A stretch of 64,000 bases of DNA from Symbiodinium natans (taxonomy: Eukaryota; Sar; Dinophyceae; Suessiales; Symbiodiniaceae). Both the position numbers and the translations under genes were made by a program. The first letter of the stretch is position 1. Each line of letters starts with the position of its first letter. Below the pieces are notes generated by a model. That model was not told the origin of the DNA. It did not search any database and saw only the letters and a program-made list of their open reading frames with translations. The stretch is from positions 353,972-417,971 of the forward strand of contig CAJNDS010002149.1 of the NCBI GenBank assembly GCA_905221605.1. The letters run 5' to 3'. Of the stretch, positions 18,773 to 27,651 are shown in pieces.

Positions 18773-18988
18773 GTGCAAATCTAAATTTATAATTGATAAT
18801 TAGGTTTTCCTCGTGAGCATCGTAGAGCTTTAGCAACTAGACCAGCGAAGCCGACATGATTGTGCAAGCTGGTGGACCCTGGAATCAAGCGAAGCATGTG
18901 CAGATGTAGAAAATGACTGTTTCCTTTGTCAGCAGGTGTGTCTGCACGGTTGTCTATCACTGCATTGCGTTAGGTTGTAACTCATATA
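18773..18988. other. Spacer between methyltransferase and coiled-coil genes
   Basis: AT-richer sequence just after the methyltransferase stop. No motif recognised. Confidence 0.4.
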
Positions 18989-19008
18989 TCCGTAGCCATT
19001 TCGGTTTG
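18989..19008 (+). other. Relict dinoflagellate spliced leader
   Basis: TCCGTAGCCATTTCGG matches the first 16 bases of the dinoflagellate spliced leader (DCCGTAGCCATTTTGGCTCAAG) at all but one position; the CTCAAG end has diverged. It lies 50-70 bp upstream of the ATG at 19058, where a mature trans-spliced mRNA would carry it. A genomic copy next to an intronless ORF is the mark of a reverse-transcribed, reintegrated mRNA. Confidence 0.75.
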
Positions 19009-19057
19009 TTGACGAAGCCTGTGCCCTGACAACAAGTCACTTTTGTGAAGGCTGACC

Positions 19058-21253
19058 ATGTCTGTTGCCAGCTCCAGCCAGGGTGCCCCAGCAAGTGACG
19101 GCTCTGGGTTCGGGGCACCTGAGCAACTCCTGTGCCAGAAGTGTGGTGACCACACGTCGATGGGACAAAGTGCAGCAACGGGCAGGAACCCGTTGCTGAG
19201 GGCATGCAATGCGTGTTTGGCAACGGACCGTTGGCTGGCGAGGAGCCAACATAAGCCCAAGAACGGCCGACCAGAGACTGAGGAGGAGAAGACAAGGCGA
19301 GCCAATGCCTGCAAAGTCAAGGAAGACCTCAAGAAGAAAACTCCTGAGGAGAGAAAGGCCTGGTACTTTGAGCAGAAGTCTGCGAGGGCAATGGAGGACC
19401 ACACCAAGAAGAGGAGTTTCTCCTCGGCTGTGGGCAGCGTCGAGGAGACGAGAGAGGCATCGTCATTGACTGACGATATCGACAAGTATATCCCCTTCAA
19501 GATCTGGGCCCAAGGTGAGATGGCATTGAAGACCTATGCCACCATTGCGGAAGCCAAGCTTGCCTGGGACAAGCTCATTGCCGACCCAACCACACGAACC
19601 ATGAAGCAGAATGGCGAAACCCTCATCTATGAGTTCGGTGGCGTCGAGGTGCGGGCTCGTCAGGCCCATGGAATGAAGGCTGCCTTGAGACAGCGAATGG
19701 ACATCTCAGAGCAGAAGGACCTGGATGAGTACAACCATGAAGCTGACAGCAGAGTTAAGAGGGCAAGGGGCAGACTTGAGGTAGAAATGACTGCCAATGC
19801 GGCGGCTGACGGCGACTCCCAGAACGTGATCCCCCTCTTGCACGTTGCTCGAGACCTCGGTCACTTGAAGGAGCAGGAGGAGGCCAGAGACTTGGAACTG
19901 CACCAGCAGGCCTCGGAGCTCCTGCAGCAGCGGAAGGCACAGCAAGAAGAAAGGAAGAAGAAACAGGAAGCACAGGGCAAGAGCCTGCCTTTGGAGAAGT
20001 TGGCCCTTGATGCTGCTCGAAAGAAGGCCAGCCAGAGCATGACCGACCTGGTTTTGCGGCAGCAGACAACCCTGAAAGCCATCGAGCTCGACAGCGAGAA
20101 AGTCATTGAAACCGAGGGCGATGACTTGAAGAAGGAGCGGCGCGAGAACATCTGCAAAGTGCAGGAGGCCATGGAAACCTTGGAGAAGAGCATCCGTGCG
20201 AAGGAGAAAGAGTGGGAGAATGCCCTGAAGGGTGACACCGTGGATGCTGAAGAGGTTGCAACATTGAGAGCTGCAGTGGCAGACTACATGAAGGCCTTCC
20301 ACACCAGCAACAGCGACGTGAAAGAAGTCAAGAACAGGATTGCGGAACTCCGGAATTGGGTGACGAAGACCAAGAAAGCAATCAACGACAGAGAGAAGGC
20401 AGCCCAAAAAACTGCGGCTGGCAGGAGGATGGCAAAAATGGCCCAGGGCTCCGGCCTCAACTTGTTAGCTACGGCTCTGGCCAAGGAGTGCAACACCCTT
20501 GAAGCGTGTGGCAAGGTGCTGTACAGTTTCGCAGCCGAGCCACTCCTGAAGCAGTCGTTGCCTTGTGTGTTCGAAAGCCAGCGGGCACAGAACTTGCTGA
20601 AGGCCGTGAAGGGTTTGGAGTACTACGACATGCAGAAAGCGTGGGTCGCTGAGAAGATGGCGTCATCAAAGGCCACAGCATGCTCGGCACTCATCTCAAA
20701 GAAGGCAGTGGCGGCGAAAGTCACTGATTTGGTGCGAAAGAGCTGGAGTGAGGTCACGGGCAACGATGGCCTGAAGGGCTTGCCCGATGACTTGTCGGAC
20801 CTCTTTGCCGTCCAGTTCGGGCAGCGACTCCAGCAAAGTGTCAATGTCTATTTGCGAACAGAGATGAACTTGCCCATGCTGCTGGTCGTGCTGGAAGGCT
20901 CCCTCACGGTCAGCGGATTCCCATCGAAAATGCTTGGTGATGAAAGACTTGCTGGTCAGCTCAAGAAGCTGGAGGCAATGCCTGCCACACATGTGACAGC
21001 GGAGGTTGCCAGAAATGGCTGGGTGGTGAAACTCCAAGCGGGGGGAAGCATCCTGGTTCCACCAAACACTTGTTGGTTCGAGTGGGCGGGACCAGACGAG
21101 GACACTCACAGCATCCGGCAGCTCATTGCTCGGGATGCTTTCGTTGGGCCCATGAAAGAGTGGCTACAGCAAATGCGTTCGGAAGGGAGTGTGAGCGAGC
21201 AGGACAGGCTGCACAAGATGCTCGAGTTCCTGCAAAAACAGCAGGAGGAGTGA
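19058..21253 (+). CDS. Zinc-ribbon and coiled-coil protein (transposon cargo)
   Basis: 731 residues from the ATG at 19058. The N-terminus has a CxxC...CxxC pair (LCQKCGDHTSMG...RACNACLAT, about residues 26-55), probably a zinc ribbon. Residues about 60-115 are highly charged. Residues about 220-460 are predominantly Lys/Glu/Gln/Leu and look like long coiled coil. The C-terminal 270 residues look globular with no recognised motif. The gene is intronless and preceded by a spliced-leader relict, so it probably entered the element through a cDNA. It may be a structural or DNA-binding accessory of the transposon; function unknown. Confidence 0.75.
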   Translation: MSVASSSQGAPASDGSGFGAPEQLLCQKCGDHTSMGQSAATGRNPLLRACNACLATDRWLARSQHKPKNGRPETEEEKTRRANACKVKEDLKKKTPEERKAWYFEQKSARAMEDHTKKRSFSSAVGSVEETREASSLTDDIDKYIPFKIWAQGEMALKTYATIAEAKLAWDKLIADPTTRTMKQNGETLIYEFGGVEVRARQAHGMKAALRQRMDISEQKDLDEYNHEADSRVKRARGRLEVEMTANAAADGDSQNVIPLLHVARDLGHLKEQEEARDLELHQQASELLQQRKAQQEERKKKQEAQGKSLPLEKLALDAARKKASQSMTDLVLRQQTTLKAIELDSEKVIETEGDDLKKERRENICKVQEAMETLEKSIRAKEKEWENALKGDTVDAEEVATLRAAVADYMKAFHTSNSDVKEVKNRIAELRNWVTKTKKAINDREKAAQKTAAGRRMAKMAQGSGLNLLATALAKECNTLEACGKVLYSFAAEPLLKQSLPCVFESQRAQNLLKAVKGLEYYDMQKAWVAEKMASSKATACSALISKKAVAAKVTDLVRKSWSEVTGNDGLKGLPDDLSDLFAVQFGQRLQQSVNVYLRTEMNLPMLLVVLEGSLTVSGFPSKMLGDERLAGQLKKLEAMPATHVTAEVARNGWVVKLQAGGSILVPPNTCWFEWAGPDEDTHSIRQLIARDAFVGPMKEWLQQMRSEGSVSEQDRLHKMLEFLQKQQEE

Positions 21254-21948
21254 GACCTACGGGTTCTCGCAGCTCGAAGACTGGAAGCTAGCTTCATCTC
21301 AGATTCCCAAAAGACTCTCGAATCCTCGTGGCCTTGATTCTTTTCGAGTCCAGAATCTTAGTGTGTTTCGTATGCTTCAAGTCAGATTCCAGCGGGGCTC
21401 TCGAGTCCCTGTGGCTGCGGGGTTGCTGGAATCCCGTGGCCAGGCGTGAAACCCGGAGTCACAGACAGGAGCATAGTTTTGGAAGAAGCTTCATGCCAGA
21501 TTCCGGAGGGACTCTCGAATCCTCGTGGCCCGAATTTTGTTAAGTTAGCGATTGTGTGTCCGTCCTTGAGGCCGTCTGAGATCTAATAGCTAGCAACCAG
21601 AGTCCAGAGTTGGTGGCTTCTGCCAGCAGTGCAGCCACTTGCATTTGAGCAATTTTTCATCCGTTCTGAGCGACGTCCGCAAGCAGCGACGGTGGCAAAA
21701 CAATAGCCATGTGTAAGGTGCGATTTAGATTGCCGTAGTCAGAGAGTCAGAGTTAGCATTCATTGCTCGAGCCGGACTCAATGCTCAAAGATCTGCAAGG
21801 CTTTACACAATGCCAGAGAGCGACAACGTTAACGAGAGACATGATCAGCAGTGACCGGCGAGAGATCGCGAAAAAGTAGATGTGTAGGAAGGGCGACATA
21901 GCGACAGTGAGAGAGTAGAGGAGAGTATAGGTCTAGCCGAGTGTTGCC
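21254..21948. repeat. Noncoding region with three ~45-bp dispersed repeats (21282-21533)
   Basis: Three imperfect units share the pattern AGCTTCAT..CAGATTCC....GACTCTCGAATCCTCGTGGCC, at about 21288-21333, 21376-21418 and 21487-21530. The rest (21534-21948) shows no recognised feature and serves as leader for the next ORF. Confidence 0.7.
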
Positions 21949-22413
21949 ATGTCAGACTCCGAAGAGACCCAGGAGTGGCCTGGTGTCCATGCAGACAAAG
22001 AAATGGAGGGCACAGAGGGCCTGCTTTCCAATGGTGAGCAGTTCCAGCAAGTCACGAGCAATGGTGCTGCCATTGCTGAGCCTGAGCAGTTGAAAAAGAG
22101 AAAGCCTTTCGATGAAAAGGATCTGGAGATTACTTGCTTGGAGCAAGAAATCGATGGTCTGAAGAAGCATGAGGCAGAACTCAGGCTGGTAAATACGAGC
22201 CAGAAAGAGACATTGGATGTCTTGCGAACAGAGAATGCGGGCCTGCGGCAGCAGGTGGGCAACCTTCAGAAAAAGTTGCGAACAGCGACAAAGAAGAGCG
22301 AGGATCAGGCAAACGGTGCAAGTGCAGCAACTGGGCTTACTGATGAAAGGTTTGGGCTTGTGCGGTCAGAAGGCATGCAAGCTCTGTTTAAGGCAGTGCC
22401 AGAGTCGAACTAA
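21949..22413 (+). CDS. Small coiled-coil (leucine-zipper-like) protein
   Basis: 154 residues from the ATG at 21949. The N-terminus is acidic (SDSEETQEW). Residues about 60-115 carry regularly spaced Leu/Ile in a charged background (EQEIDGLKKHEAELRLV, LRTENAGLRQQVGNLQKKLR), typical of a parallel coiled coil. It is the last gene of the transposon and on the same strand as the others. It could dimerise with the 731-residue coiled-coil product, which is speculation. No enzyme motif. Confidence 0.65.
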   Translation: MSDSEETQEWPGVHADKEMEGTEGLLSNGEQFQQVTSNGAAIAEPEQLKKRKPFDEKDLEITCLEQEIDGLKKHEAELRLVNTSQKETLDVLRTENAGLRQQVGNLQKKLRTATKKSEDQANGASAATGLTDERFGLVRSEGMQALFKAVPESN

Positions 22414-23009
22414 AGGTGGGCCTCTCTCAGCTCACTCGACTCATTCGATTCGCTCGATTCACTTGTGTCACTCGACTCAAAGCCTTAACAAGAGTCTTCT
22501 TCCAGGACTTCCAGCTGCGTGCCAGGAAAATGTGAAGAGTGCGGGGTTTCGGTGTTTCAGTTGATGAGTCATAGTGGGCAATGGGAAGGAAGAGTGGAGG
22601 GCCGAGGGTAGGGTCAGGCAGGGAGGGTTGGGGTGTTTTAGGGTCTTAAGGGCTGCGACGTATTACGAATGTAAATAGAATCGTTTGTCCAAAGCTCAAG
22701 GCGAATGACGTGCATTGCTTGCGAAGCACGCTAACAATACCGAAATATGCATTCGCCAAGAAGAGAAAAAGACAGTATCAACCAGTGTTGGGGATGGTCT
22801 TTTTCTTTTGTTTTTCTATGTTGTTCATTGTAAAAACGGAAACTACGAGATTTTGCATTTTGAGATTGTCACCAAATACAGGTCATGTCAGTGCACTCTT
22901 TTTTAAGGCCCGAACCATAAACCTCAAAGCATGAATGCGTTACTTTCCTGAATCTTGGGGGGGGGGGCGGTGCCCCGATATTTTTTTACGTCCAAAATTA
23001 GGTAGGTTA
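22414..23009. other. Right subterminal noncoding region
   Basis: Short tandem-like CTCGATTCACT motifs at 22430-22485, then AT-rich sequence (22660-22920) and a G-run at 22960-22971 close to the right TIR. No gene supported; the LINE B frame reads into this region only because of the insertion. Confidence 0.5.
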
Positions 23010-23040
23010 CCCAGACCCGGTCACCACGACAACCACCATA
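23010..23040 (-). repeat. Right terminal inverted repeat of the 14.4-kb transposon
   Basis: Reverse complement begins TATGGTGGTTGTCGTGGTGA. It differs from the left repeat at one of 31 positions (C for G at position 22). Confidence 0.93.
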
Positions 23041-23048
23041 TTGGCAAC
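23041..23048. repeat. Target site duplication, right (TTGGCAAC)
   Basis: Identical to 8639-8646. On the minus strand it supplies the codons for C-Q at the interruption point in LINE B ORF2. Confidence 0.93.
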
Positions 23049-26000
23049 TCTGTGCCGCTTCTTCAAGGTTTCCCTCAACAAGGGTTTCAAGGACCAAGGG
23101 AGGGTGGTCAGGGTGCTTGGTAAGCGGGGCTGGGACTAGCCCTCTCAGCCAGAAACATTCTGGTGCATCCACCCTGCTCCTCCACTCAGGGTCGGGGCCA
23201 ATGTCGTGCGCTGCCCACGCAGGGCAAGTGTGGAGCGCATGCACGAAGGAGTTGGCCCCACCGCACCTCGTGCACACCGCGTGCCCGCCATGTCCATTGA
23301 AGGCTACAGCGCCTTGCCAGACCATACGTAGCCCTGTTACCTTTAGAGTGTTCCCTTTGGCCTTTCTTAGCAGGCTCCTGTGGGTCGACCAATCTAAACC
23401 ATGCTCGGCTCCTCCGCCGCCGTGCTGGCTTGCAATTCGCCCCCAACGATCGCGCAGCATGGCTCCACGCAGCTGCTCCTTCACCTGCCGTGCCGTAATG
23501 GCGTTTCCCCACTCGAGTCTAATGGTGAGGTCTGGCCTCGACCAGACTTCCATGGTGGGAGCTTCAAAACCCATGTCGCGAAGATAGCACACCATAGCTG
23601 CAATCGGGCCAGCTGCTAGTCTCCAGGGGTGAGCCGCTCTCGCAAGTCTTTTCCACGTTACCCCCCATGCTTGTTGAAAGCGTGGCGCGCACGGGCCATT
23701 GATAGCAACGCACCGGCTTAGGCTGTCCCAATGTTCCAGAACGATGCGGATAACCGGGTCTTGGACATTAAACTCGCCCATATCAAAGACCACGTCCGCT
23801 GAACCAAGCGCCAGTCTGGTGGAGTGGGACACCGCCATTCCCCTCACCACCTTCATTCTCTTTGGAGATAGCCCTTGGGCCTGGTGCCCCCAGGTGCCTG
23901 CCGTAAAGGCGCTGGTTTTGAAAGCGCGAATCGCATGCTTTTTCTGGCCTAGCCCTAACCGATGAAGTTTGCCGCTCCTCTTGACCGCTTTCTGAATGCG
24001 GCTGTTTGAGGTCTTTACCCGCCTCCTTCGGCCTCCAGACGAATCCGCCCCCAGGTCTTTGACGAGACTTTGCACCTGCGGCTCTTTGACCTTTCTCCTG
24101 ATACGGAGTTCTTTTTCCGCAGACCCATCAGAGCATACAAAAGCGGACTTCCGGATGCTGAGCTGCAGCTTGGCTGCTCCTAGCTCCGACTGAAGCGTGC
24201 GGAACACTGCAAGCGCCTGCTTTGCTGCTGTCTGCGGTTCGCGGTGCTCGACATCGACAGAGATGTCATCCAGCCATACATCCATGGACTGGATCCGGTT
24301 CGACTGGTAAACTTTCTGGCAAGTGGGAAACAGTGCCAGCTTTGCCAGGGCAGGGGCTATGGGGCAGCCTGCCATTATGCCCCTGCTGGCCCATAAGGGG
24401 TGAGAAACTCGACCCTCAGAGGAGATCAGTCTTTCGCCTCGATATATCTGGAGCGCTATATTGAGGACGACCTGGGGGAAACCCAGGATTTTGGCTTGTT
24501 GGATCAACAGCTCATGCTCGACTGTCTCATAAAAGGTCGTGAGGTCGATGAAAATACTCACCCGACTTAAACCTCTCGAACGGCTGATTTCGGAGAGGAA
24601 GACTCTGCGGACAGAAATGTCCAAGCAAGCTTGTCCTGGACGGGCCGCGTCCCACGGGGCTACAAGCTCAAAGCGGGCTATCCATTCAGCCACCAGGTTG
24701 TACCTGGCTTGGGTCCAAAGCTTGTACGCTACATGGCATAAAGCAATCGGGCGTTCAATCTCTTCCGACTTAACAAGCATGGTGACCTGAGTGGTACACC
24801 ACTGATGCGGGGCCTGGCCGGTTTTTTCCACAAGGTGAAAGAAATGGGTGAGATCCTCGACCCGTTTTTCAGGCAGGGCTTTAAGGAAGGGAATCGTCCA
24901 TCCATCTGGTCCTGGGGCTTTCAGAGGCAGACGTTTGATGCGGAGCATGATTGCCAGCGGGTCTAGCGGAGGGAGTAGCTCGGCCTCTCGCTTGGCTTCT
25001 TCGAGCAGTAGGGGAAAAACGGTTGGAACAGGCTCGAACTCTCCTTGCCAAATCGGTTGCCACTGGGCCAATCGACAGTATGGACGTAGCATGGGTTCCA
25101 TTGTTTGGAAAGGCCTATCCAGACCAGATTCATGGCTTTTCATGGCACGGAAGAGAGGCCTCATTCCTTTCTGAACGGCGCCGTCAAGCCACTCCTTGTA
25201 ACGCTCCTTATCGCAACGGACGTGCTCCTTTTGGGCCTTTGAGGCTTCGTCCTCGATCCACTTGCGGGTATCGATGTCGTCTTCCCCGGCGAGAAGGGAT
25301 TTGATCTTTGCCTGTTTGTCGCCATTGATTTCCTGGGCCTCGGAATCAATCAGGCCTGACAACAGGTTCTCGAGCTCATCGGCCTTGATGATTTTTTGGG
25401 GGGTTTTATTTGTCCAGACCTGCAGCCTCTGCCATTTTGCATGATTGTCCGTGTACTTATAGACTTTGGACGGGGCCAGAAGTCGACCGTGTTTCAATGA
25501 CAAGGTGATGCCCCGGACGGCGGTTTCTTCGGGACACACCGTTGCCGAACACTCTTGTGCCAGGGCGGCAAATGCCAGCGAGACTTCATCAGAAATCTCG
25601 CGCCCCATCCACTTGATATGCGTGATGCACAGCAATTTCCTGCTACACCCTGCCACTTCACCAACAGGTCCAAACGCAGGAAGCTGGAAAACCTTACACT
25701 GGCCCCCCATCGTATCGCAAGTGAGGATCAGGCTAGAGTGGGGCCGATGTGGAGCAGTCCAATCTGCAGCGATGCTGGAGATGCTCCTGAGCTTGCTACT
25801 GCAGATGCAGTAGTCAAGTTCGTTGCCGCTATCACACGTGGCCTGCCCAGTCACAATCGGGTAGGCCTGGAGTTCACTGAGGATGTTACTGGCCAGGAGC
25901 TCCTCCGGAGCCACATTCCAATCCCCTATGGCAAACCAGTGCCCGGAGTGAGCCTTTATATTTGCCATTAGGTGGGACAGGATTTCAGCATTAGGGTGCG

Positions 26001-27303
26001 AATCATACGCTACACCTGACCGCAAGTAGACGCTGAAACATGCAATCTCCGCCTGTCTAGTTCTGACCGCAACTGCAGTGAAACCGCCCCCCTCAAAAGA
26101 AACATGATTTAAGAACCGGGCTTGCCAATGCTTACGGACCAAGATCCCCGTACCTCCGAGGACTCCTTTCCCTTGACCAGGGGAGCCCGACCCGCCATGC
26201 AACTCATAGCCGCATCGTGCTGCTTTCCGGGCCGCTGACTCTCTTGAGTCTCCGATAAGGTGGGTTTCTTGAAGGCACACTACCGGCTCCTTGAGTTGGT
26301 CAAGCCAGGTAACAATTTCCGCCCTCCAACTGGTGACATTGGAAGAGCGAATTTGAAGTGGTTCTTTGGAGGGAAGGCTTAGCTGCTGTTGCACGTCCTT
26401 GAGAGCCATCCTCAAGGGTGATACCCCTACCGACGGGCCTCGAGAAGCACAGCTGAAAAGCTGCTCCAAGGTCCAGTGCTCCAATAGCCCTTCGTTCTGA
26501 GGGGCTTGGTCCGCTAGTTCAATGATTGTCTCTTCGGCTTCGGCACTGATAGCGTGCTGTCCGTCGAGTTGAACCTCTAACTTGTGCCACAGCTTGGCTT
26601 GCTTTCGGTTTCGTGGTTCCACGAGGGCATGCTTCTTCCTGGTTTTTTGACCAGTATGCCCTGAAGGTAGTCTGGTTCCCACTGAAGCTGTACAAGTTGC
26701 TGGGGTTTGCGTCATGTCGCTATCATCTAGCAAAGACGCGGGAAAGAATTTGGGGCCACTGAGGCCGACTGGCGACTCCGCTTTAACAAAGGCCAGTGCT
26801 GTCTTTCTGGGAGTGGTCTTTCTCCTACTCCTCAAAAGCCACTTGTTTACACTAGCCGTACCTTCTGCACAAACAGGCTGCTCCTGCGTGCTGAAGGAGA
26901 AACTCTCTTCATGCTCCGTATCCGCCGGTAAGAGCAGGGGAGTAGCTCCTCGGTCAGAGTCGAGAGTAGTCGGAGTGCTGCAAAATTGCGCCCCAAACCC
27001 TTGTGTGGGAACTGGGGCTTGCTCATCATGAGCCATGGTCGTGTAAGTCTTGCAGGCGGAGTCCAGCCTGTTTAGAACATATTTGACCGCAGGGCTCAGT
27101 CGCGGGCCTTGACTGCCCTGGGTCTCCTTGCCTCCTTGCTTCGGTCTCCAATGGCGCCGAATCCTGTGACCCTCCTGAGGAGGCAGAAAAACTAGCTGCT
27201 CCAACGGCGCACATCCACCTGCAATACTGCAAAACTGTGACGCGTACGCTGCGGGCCCTTGCCAGAGGGAGTGCCGCGCCTCACTCCACTGTGGCCCTGT
27301 GCC
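23041..27303 (-). CDS. LINE B ORF2, N-terminal part: endonuclease and reverse transcriptase
   Basis: About 1,421 codons in one frame, continuous with the RNase H part at 8638-7331 once the transposon is removed. The total is about 1,856 codons. The frame has no ATG near its start; it follows the ORF1 TAG (27304-27306) in frame. After a charged N-terminal region comes an apurinic-type endonuclease: VVCLQETHL, GGTGILV, AIGDWNVAP, LDYCICSS and HRPHSSLIL (catalytic His). Next is RT with SIFIDLTTFYETV, GIMAGCPIAPAL and VWLDDISVD (catalytic LDD). A zinc-finger-like CTRCGGANSFVHALHTC follows. The LDD box differs from the usual FADD/YADD. The frame is intact, so the element was young when interrupted. 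Confidence 0.9.
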
Positions 27304-27442
27304 CTACAGATGCTCATCCTGACTTTCAAGGGGAGTAGCTCGACCCTCGGTCGGGCTACTCCGAAAATCCAATCTTCTTCTTGTCGGGCCGAACTCTGTT
27401 CCCTCTGGAAGGGCAGCACCTATCAACTCGGCCGGTACTCCC
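27304..27442 (-). pseudogene. LINE B ORF1 remnant
   Basis: Last 46 codons of ORF1 including the TAG at 27304-27306. The rest was lost by 5' truncation. The TAG, its context CTG TAG GGC and the open frame beyond it are the same as in copies A and C. Confidence 0.85.
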
Positions 27443-27449
27443 GGTCACA

Positions 27450-27475
27450 GTCACATATATCAACTCCCCCTCATG
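27450..27475 (-). promoter_or_regulatory. Copia EF polypurine tract and 13-bp 3' LTR stub
   Basis: On the minus strand GAGGGGGAG (27464-27472), the plus-strand primer of the copia element, then T and TGATATATGTGAC (27450-27462), the first 13 bases of the 3' LTR. The LTR is cut there by the LINE insertion. Confidence 0.85.
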
Positions 27476-27651
27476 ACCAAGAGTTTCACTGTTGGTCACG
27501 TCAACTAAGCTCCTCGCGGGGGCGCGCATGCCGGCGCATTCCTCAGTCCTAGACCGCTGCACTTCAGACCGCTGGAGGTCGACTAACTCTCGCAAAGTAA
27601 CCTGGCTGGGCGGGTGGGCGGGTAAGCCAGGGGTGGACGGGCGGGCGCGAA

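Larger units (their letters stand above)
8647..23040 (+). mobile_element. 14.4-kb DNA transposon carrying a DNA methyltransferase
   Basis: A 14,394-bp element inserted in ORF2 of LINE B. Both ends begin TATGGTGGTTGTCGTGGTGA reading inward. The inverted repeat runs 31 bp with one mismatch and is flanked by a perfect 8-bp target duplication. All recognisable genes are on the plus strand and intronless: DDE-type transposase (9063-13522, frameshifted), RS-rich zinc-finger protein, C5 cytosine methyltransferase, zinc-ribbon/coiled-coil protein, and a small coiled-coil protein. Between them lie telomere-like repeats and an 11-bp minisatellite. Insertion into a repeated LINE shows it is mobile DNA, not an ancestral gene cluster. 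The transposase family is unassigned. Confidence 0.93.
23041..27449 (-). mobile_element. LINE copy B, 5'-truncated proximal part
   Basis: Runs from a truncated 5' end inside ORF1 (GGGAGTACCGG at about 27442, preceded by a few filler bases repeating TGTGAC) to the transposon insertion at 23041. The 5' end lies directly against the 13-bp copia LTR start. It is collinear with LINE A at a constant offset. Truncation at the 5' end is typical of target-primed reverse transcription. Confidence 0.92.

Noticed and set aside
21729..21740. Second spliced-leader relict (GCCGTAGTCA) before the 154-codon ORF
   Set aside because: Only about nine bases match and the remainder does not; expected by chance.
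22924..23040. C-terminal tail of LINE B ORF2 (YGGCRGDRVW onward)
   Set aside because: It is the transposon TIR translated by accident; the true continuation is the RNase H domain at 8638.
27450..27462. TGATATATGTGAC as an intrinsic part of the LINE
   Set aside because: The same bases start the copia 5' LTR at 53402, away from any LINE, and they flank LINE B on both sides, so they are target sequence.
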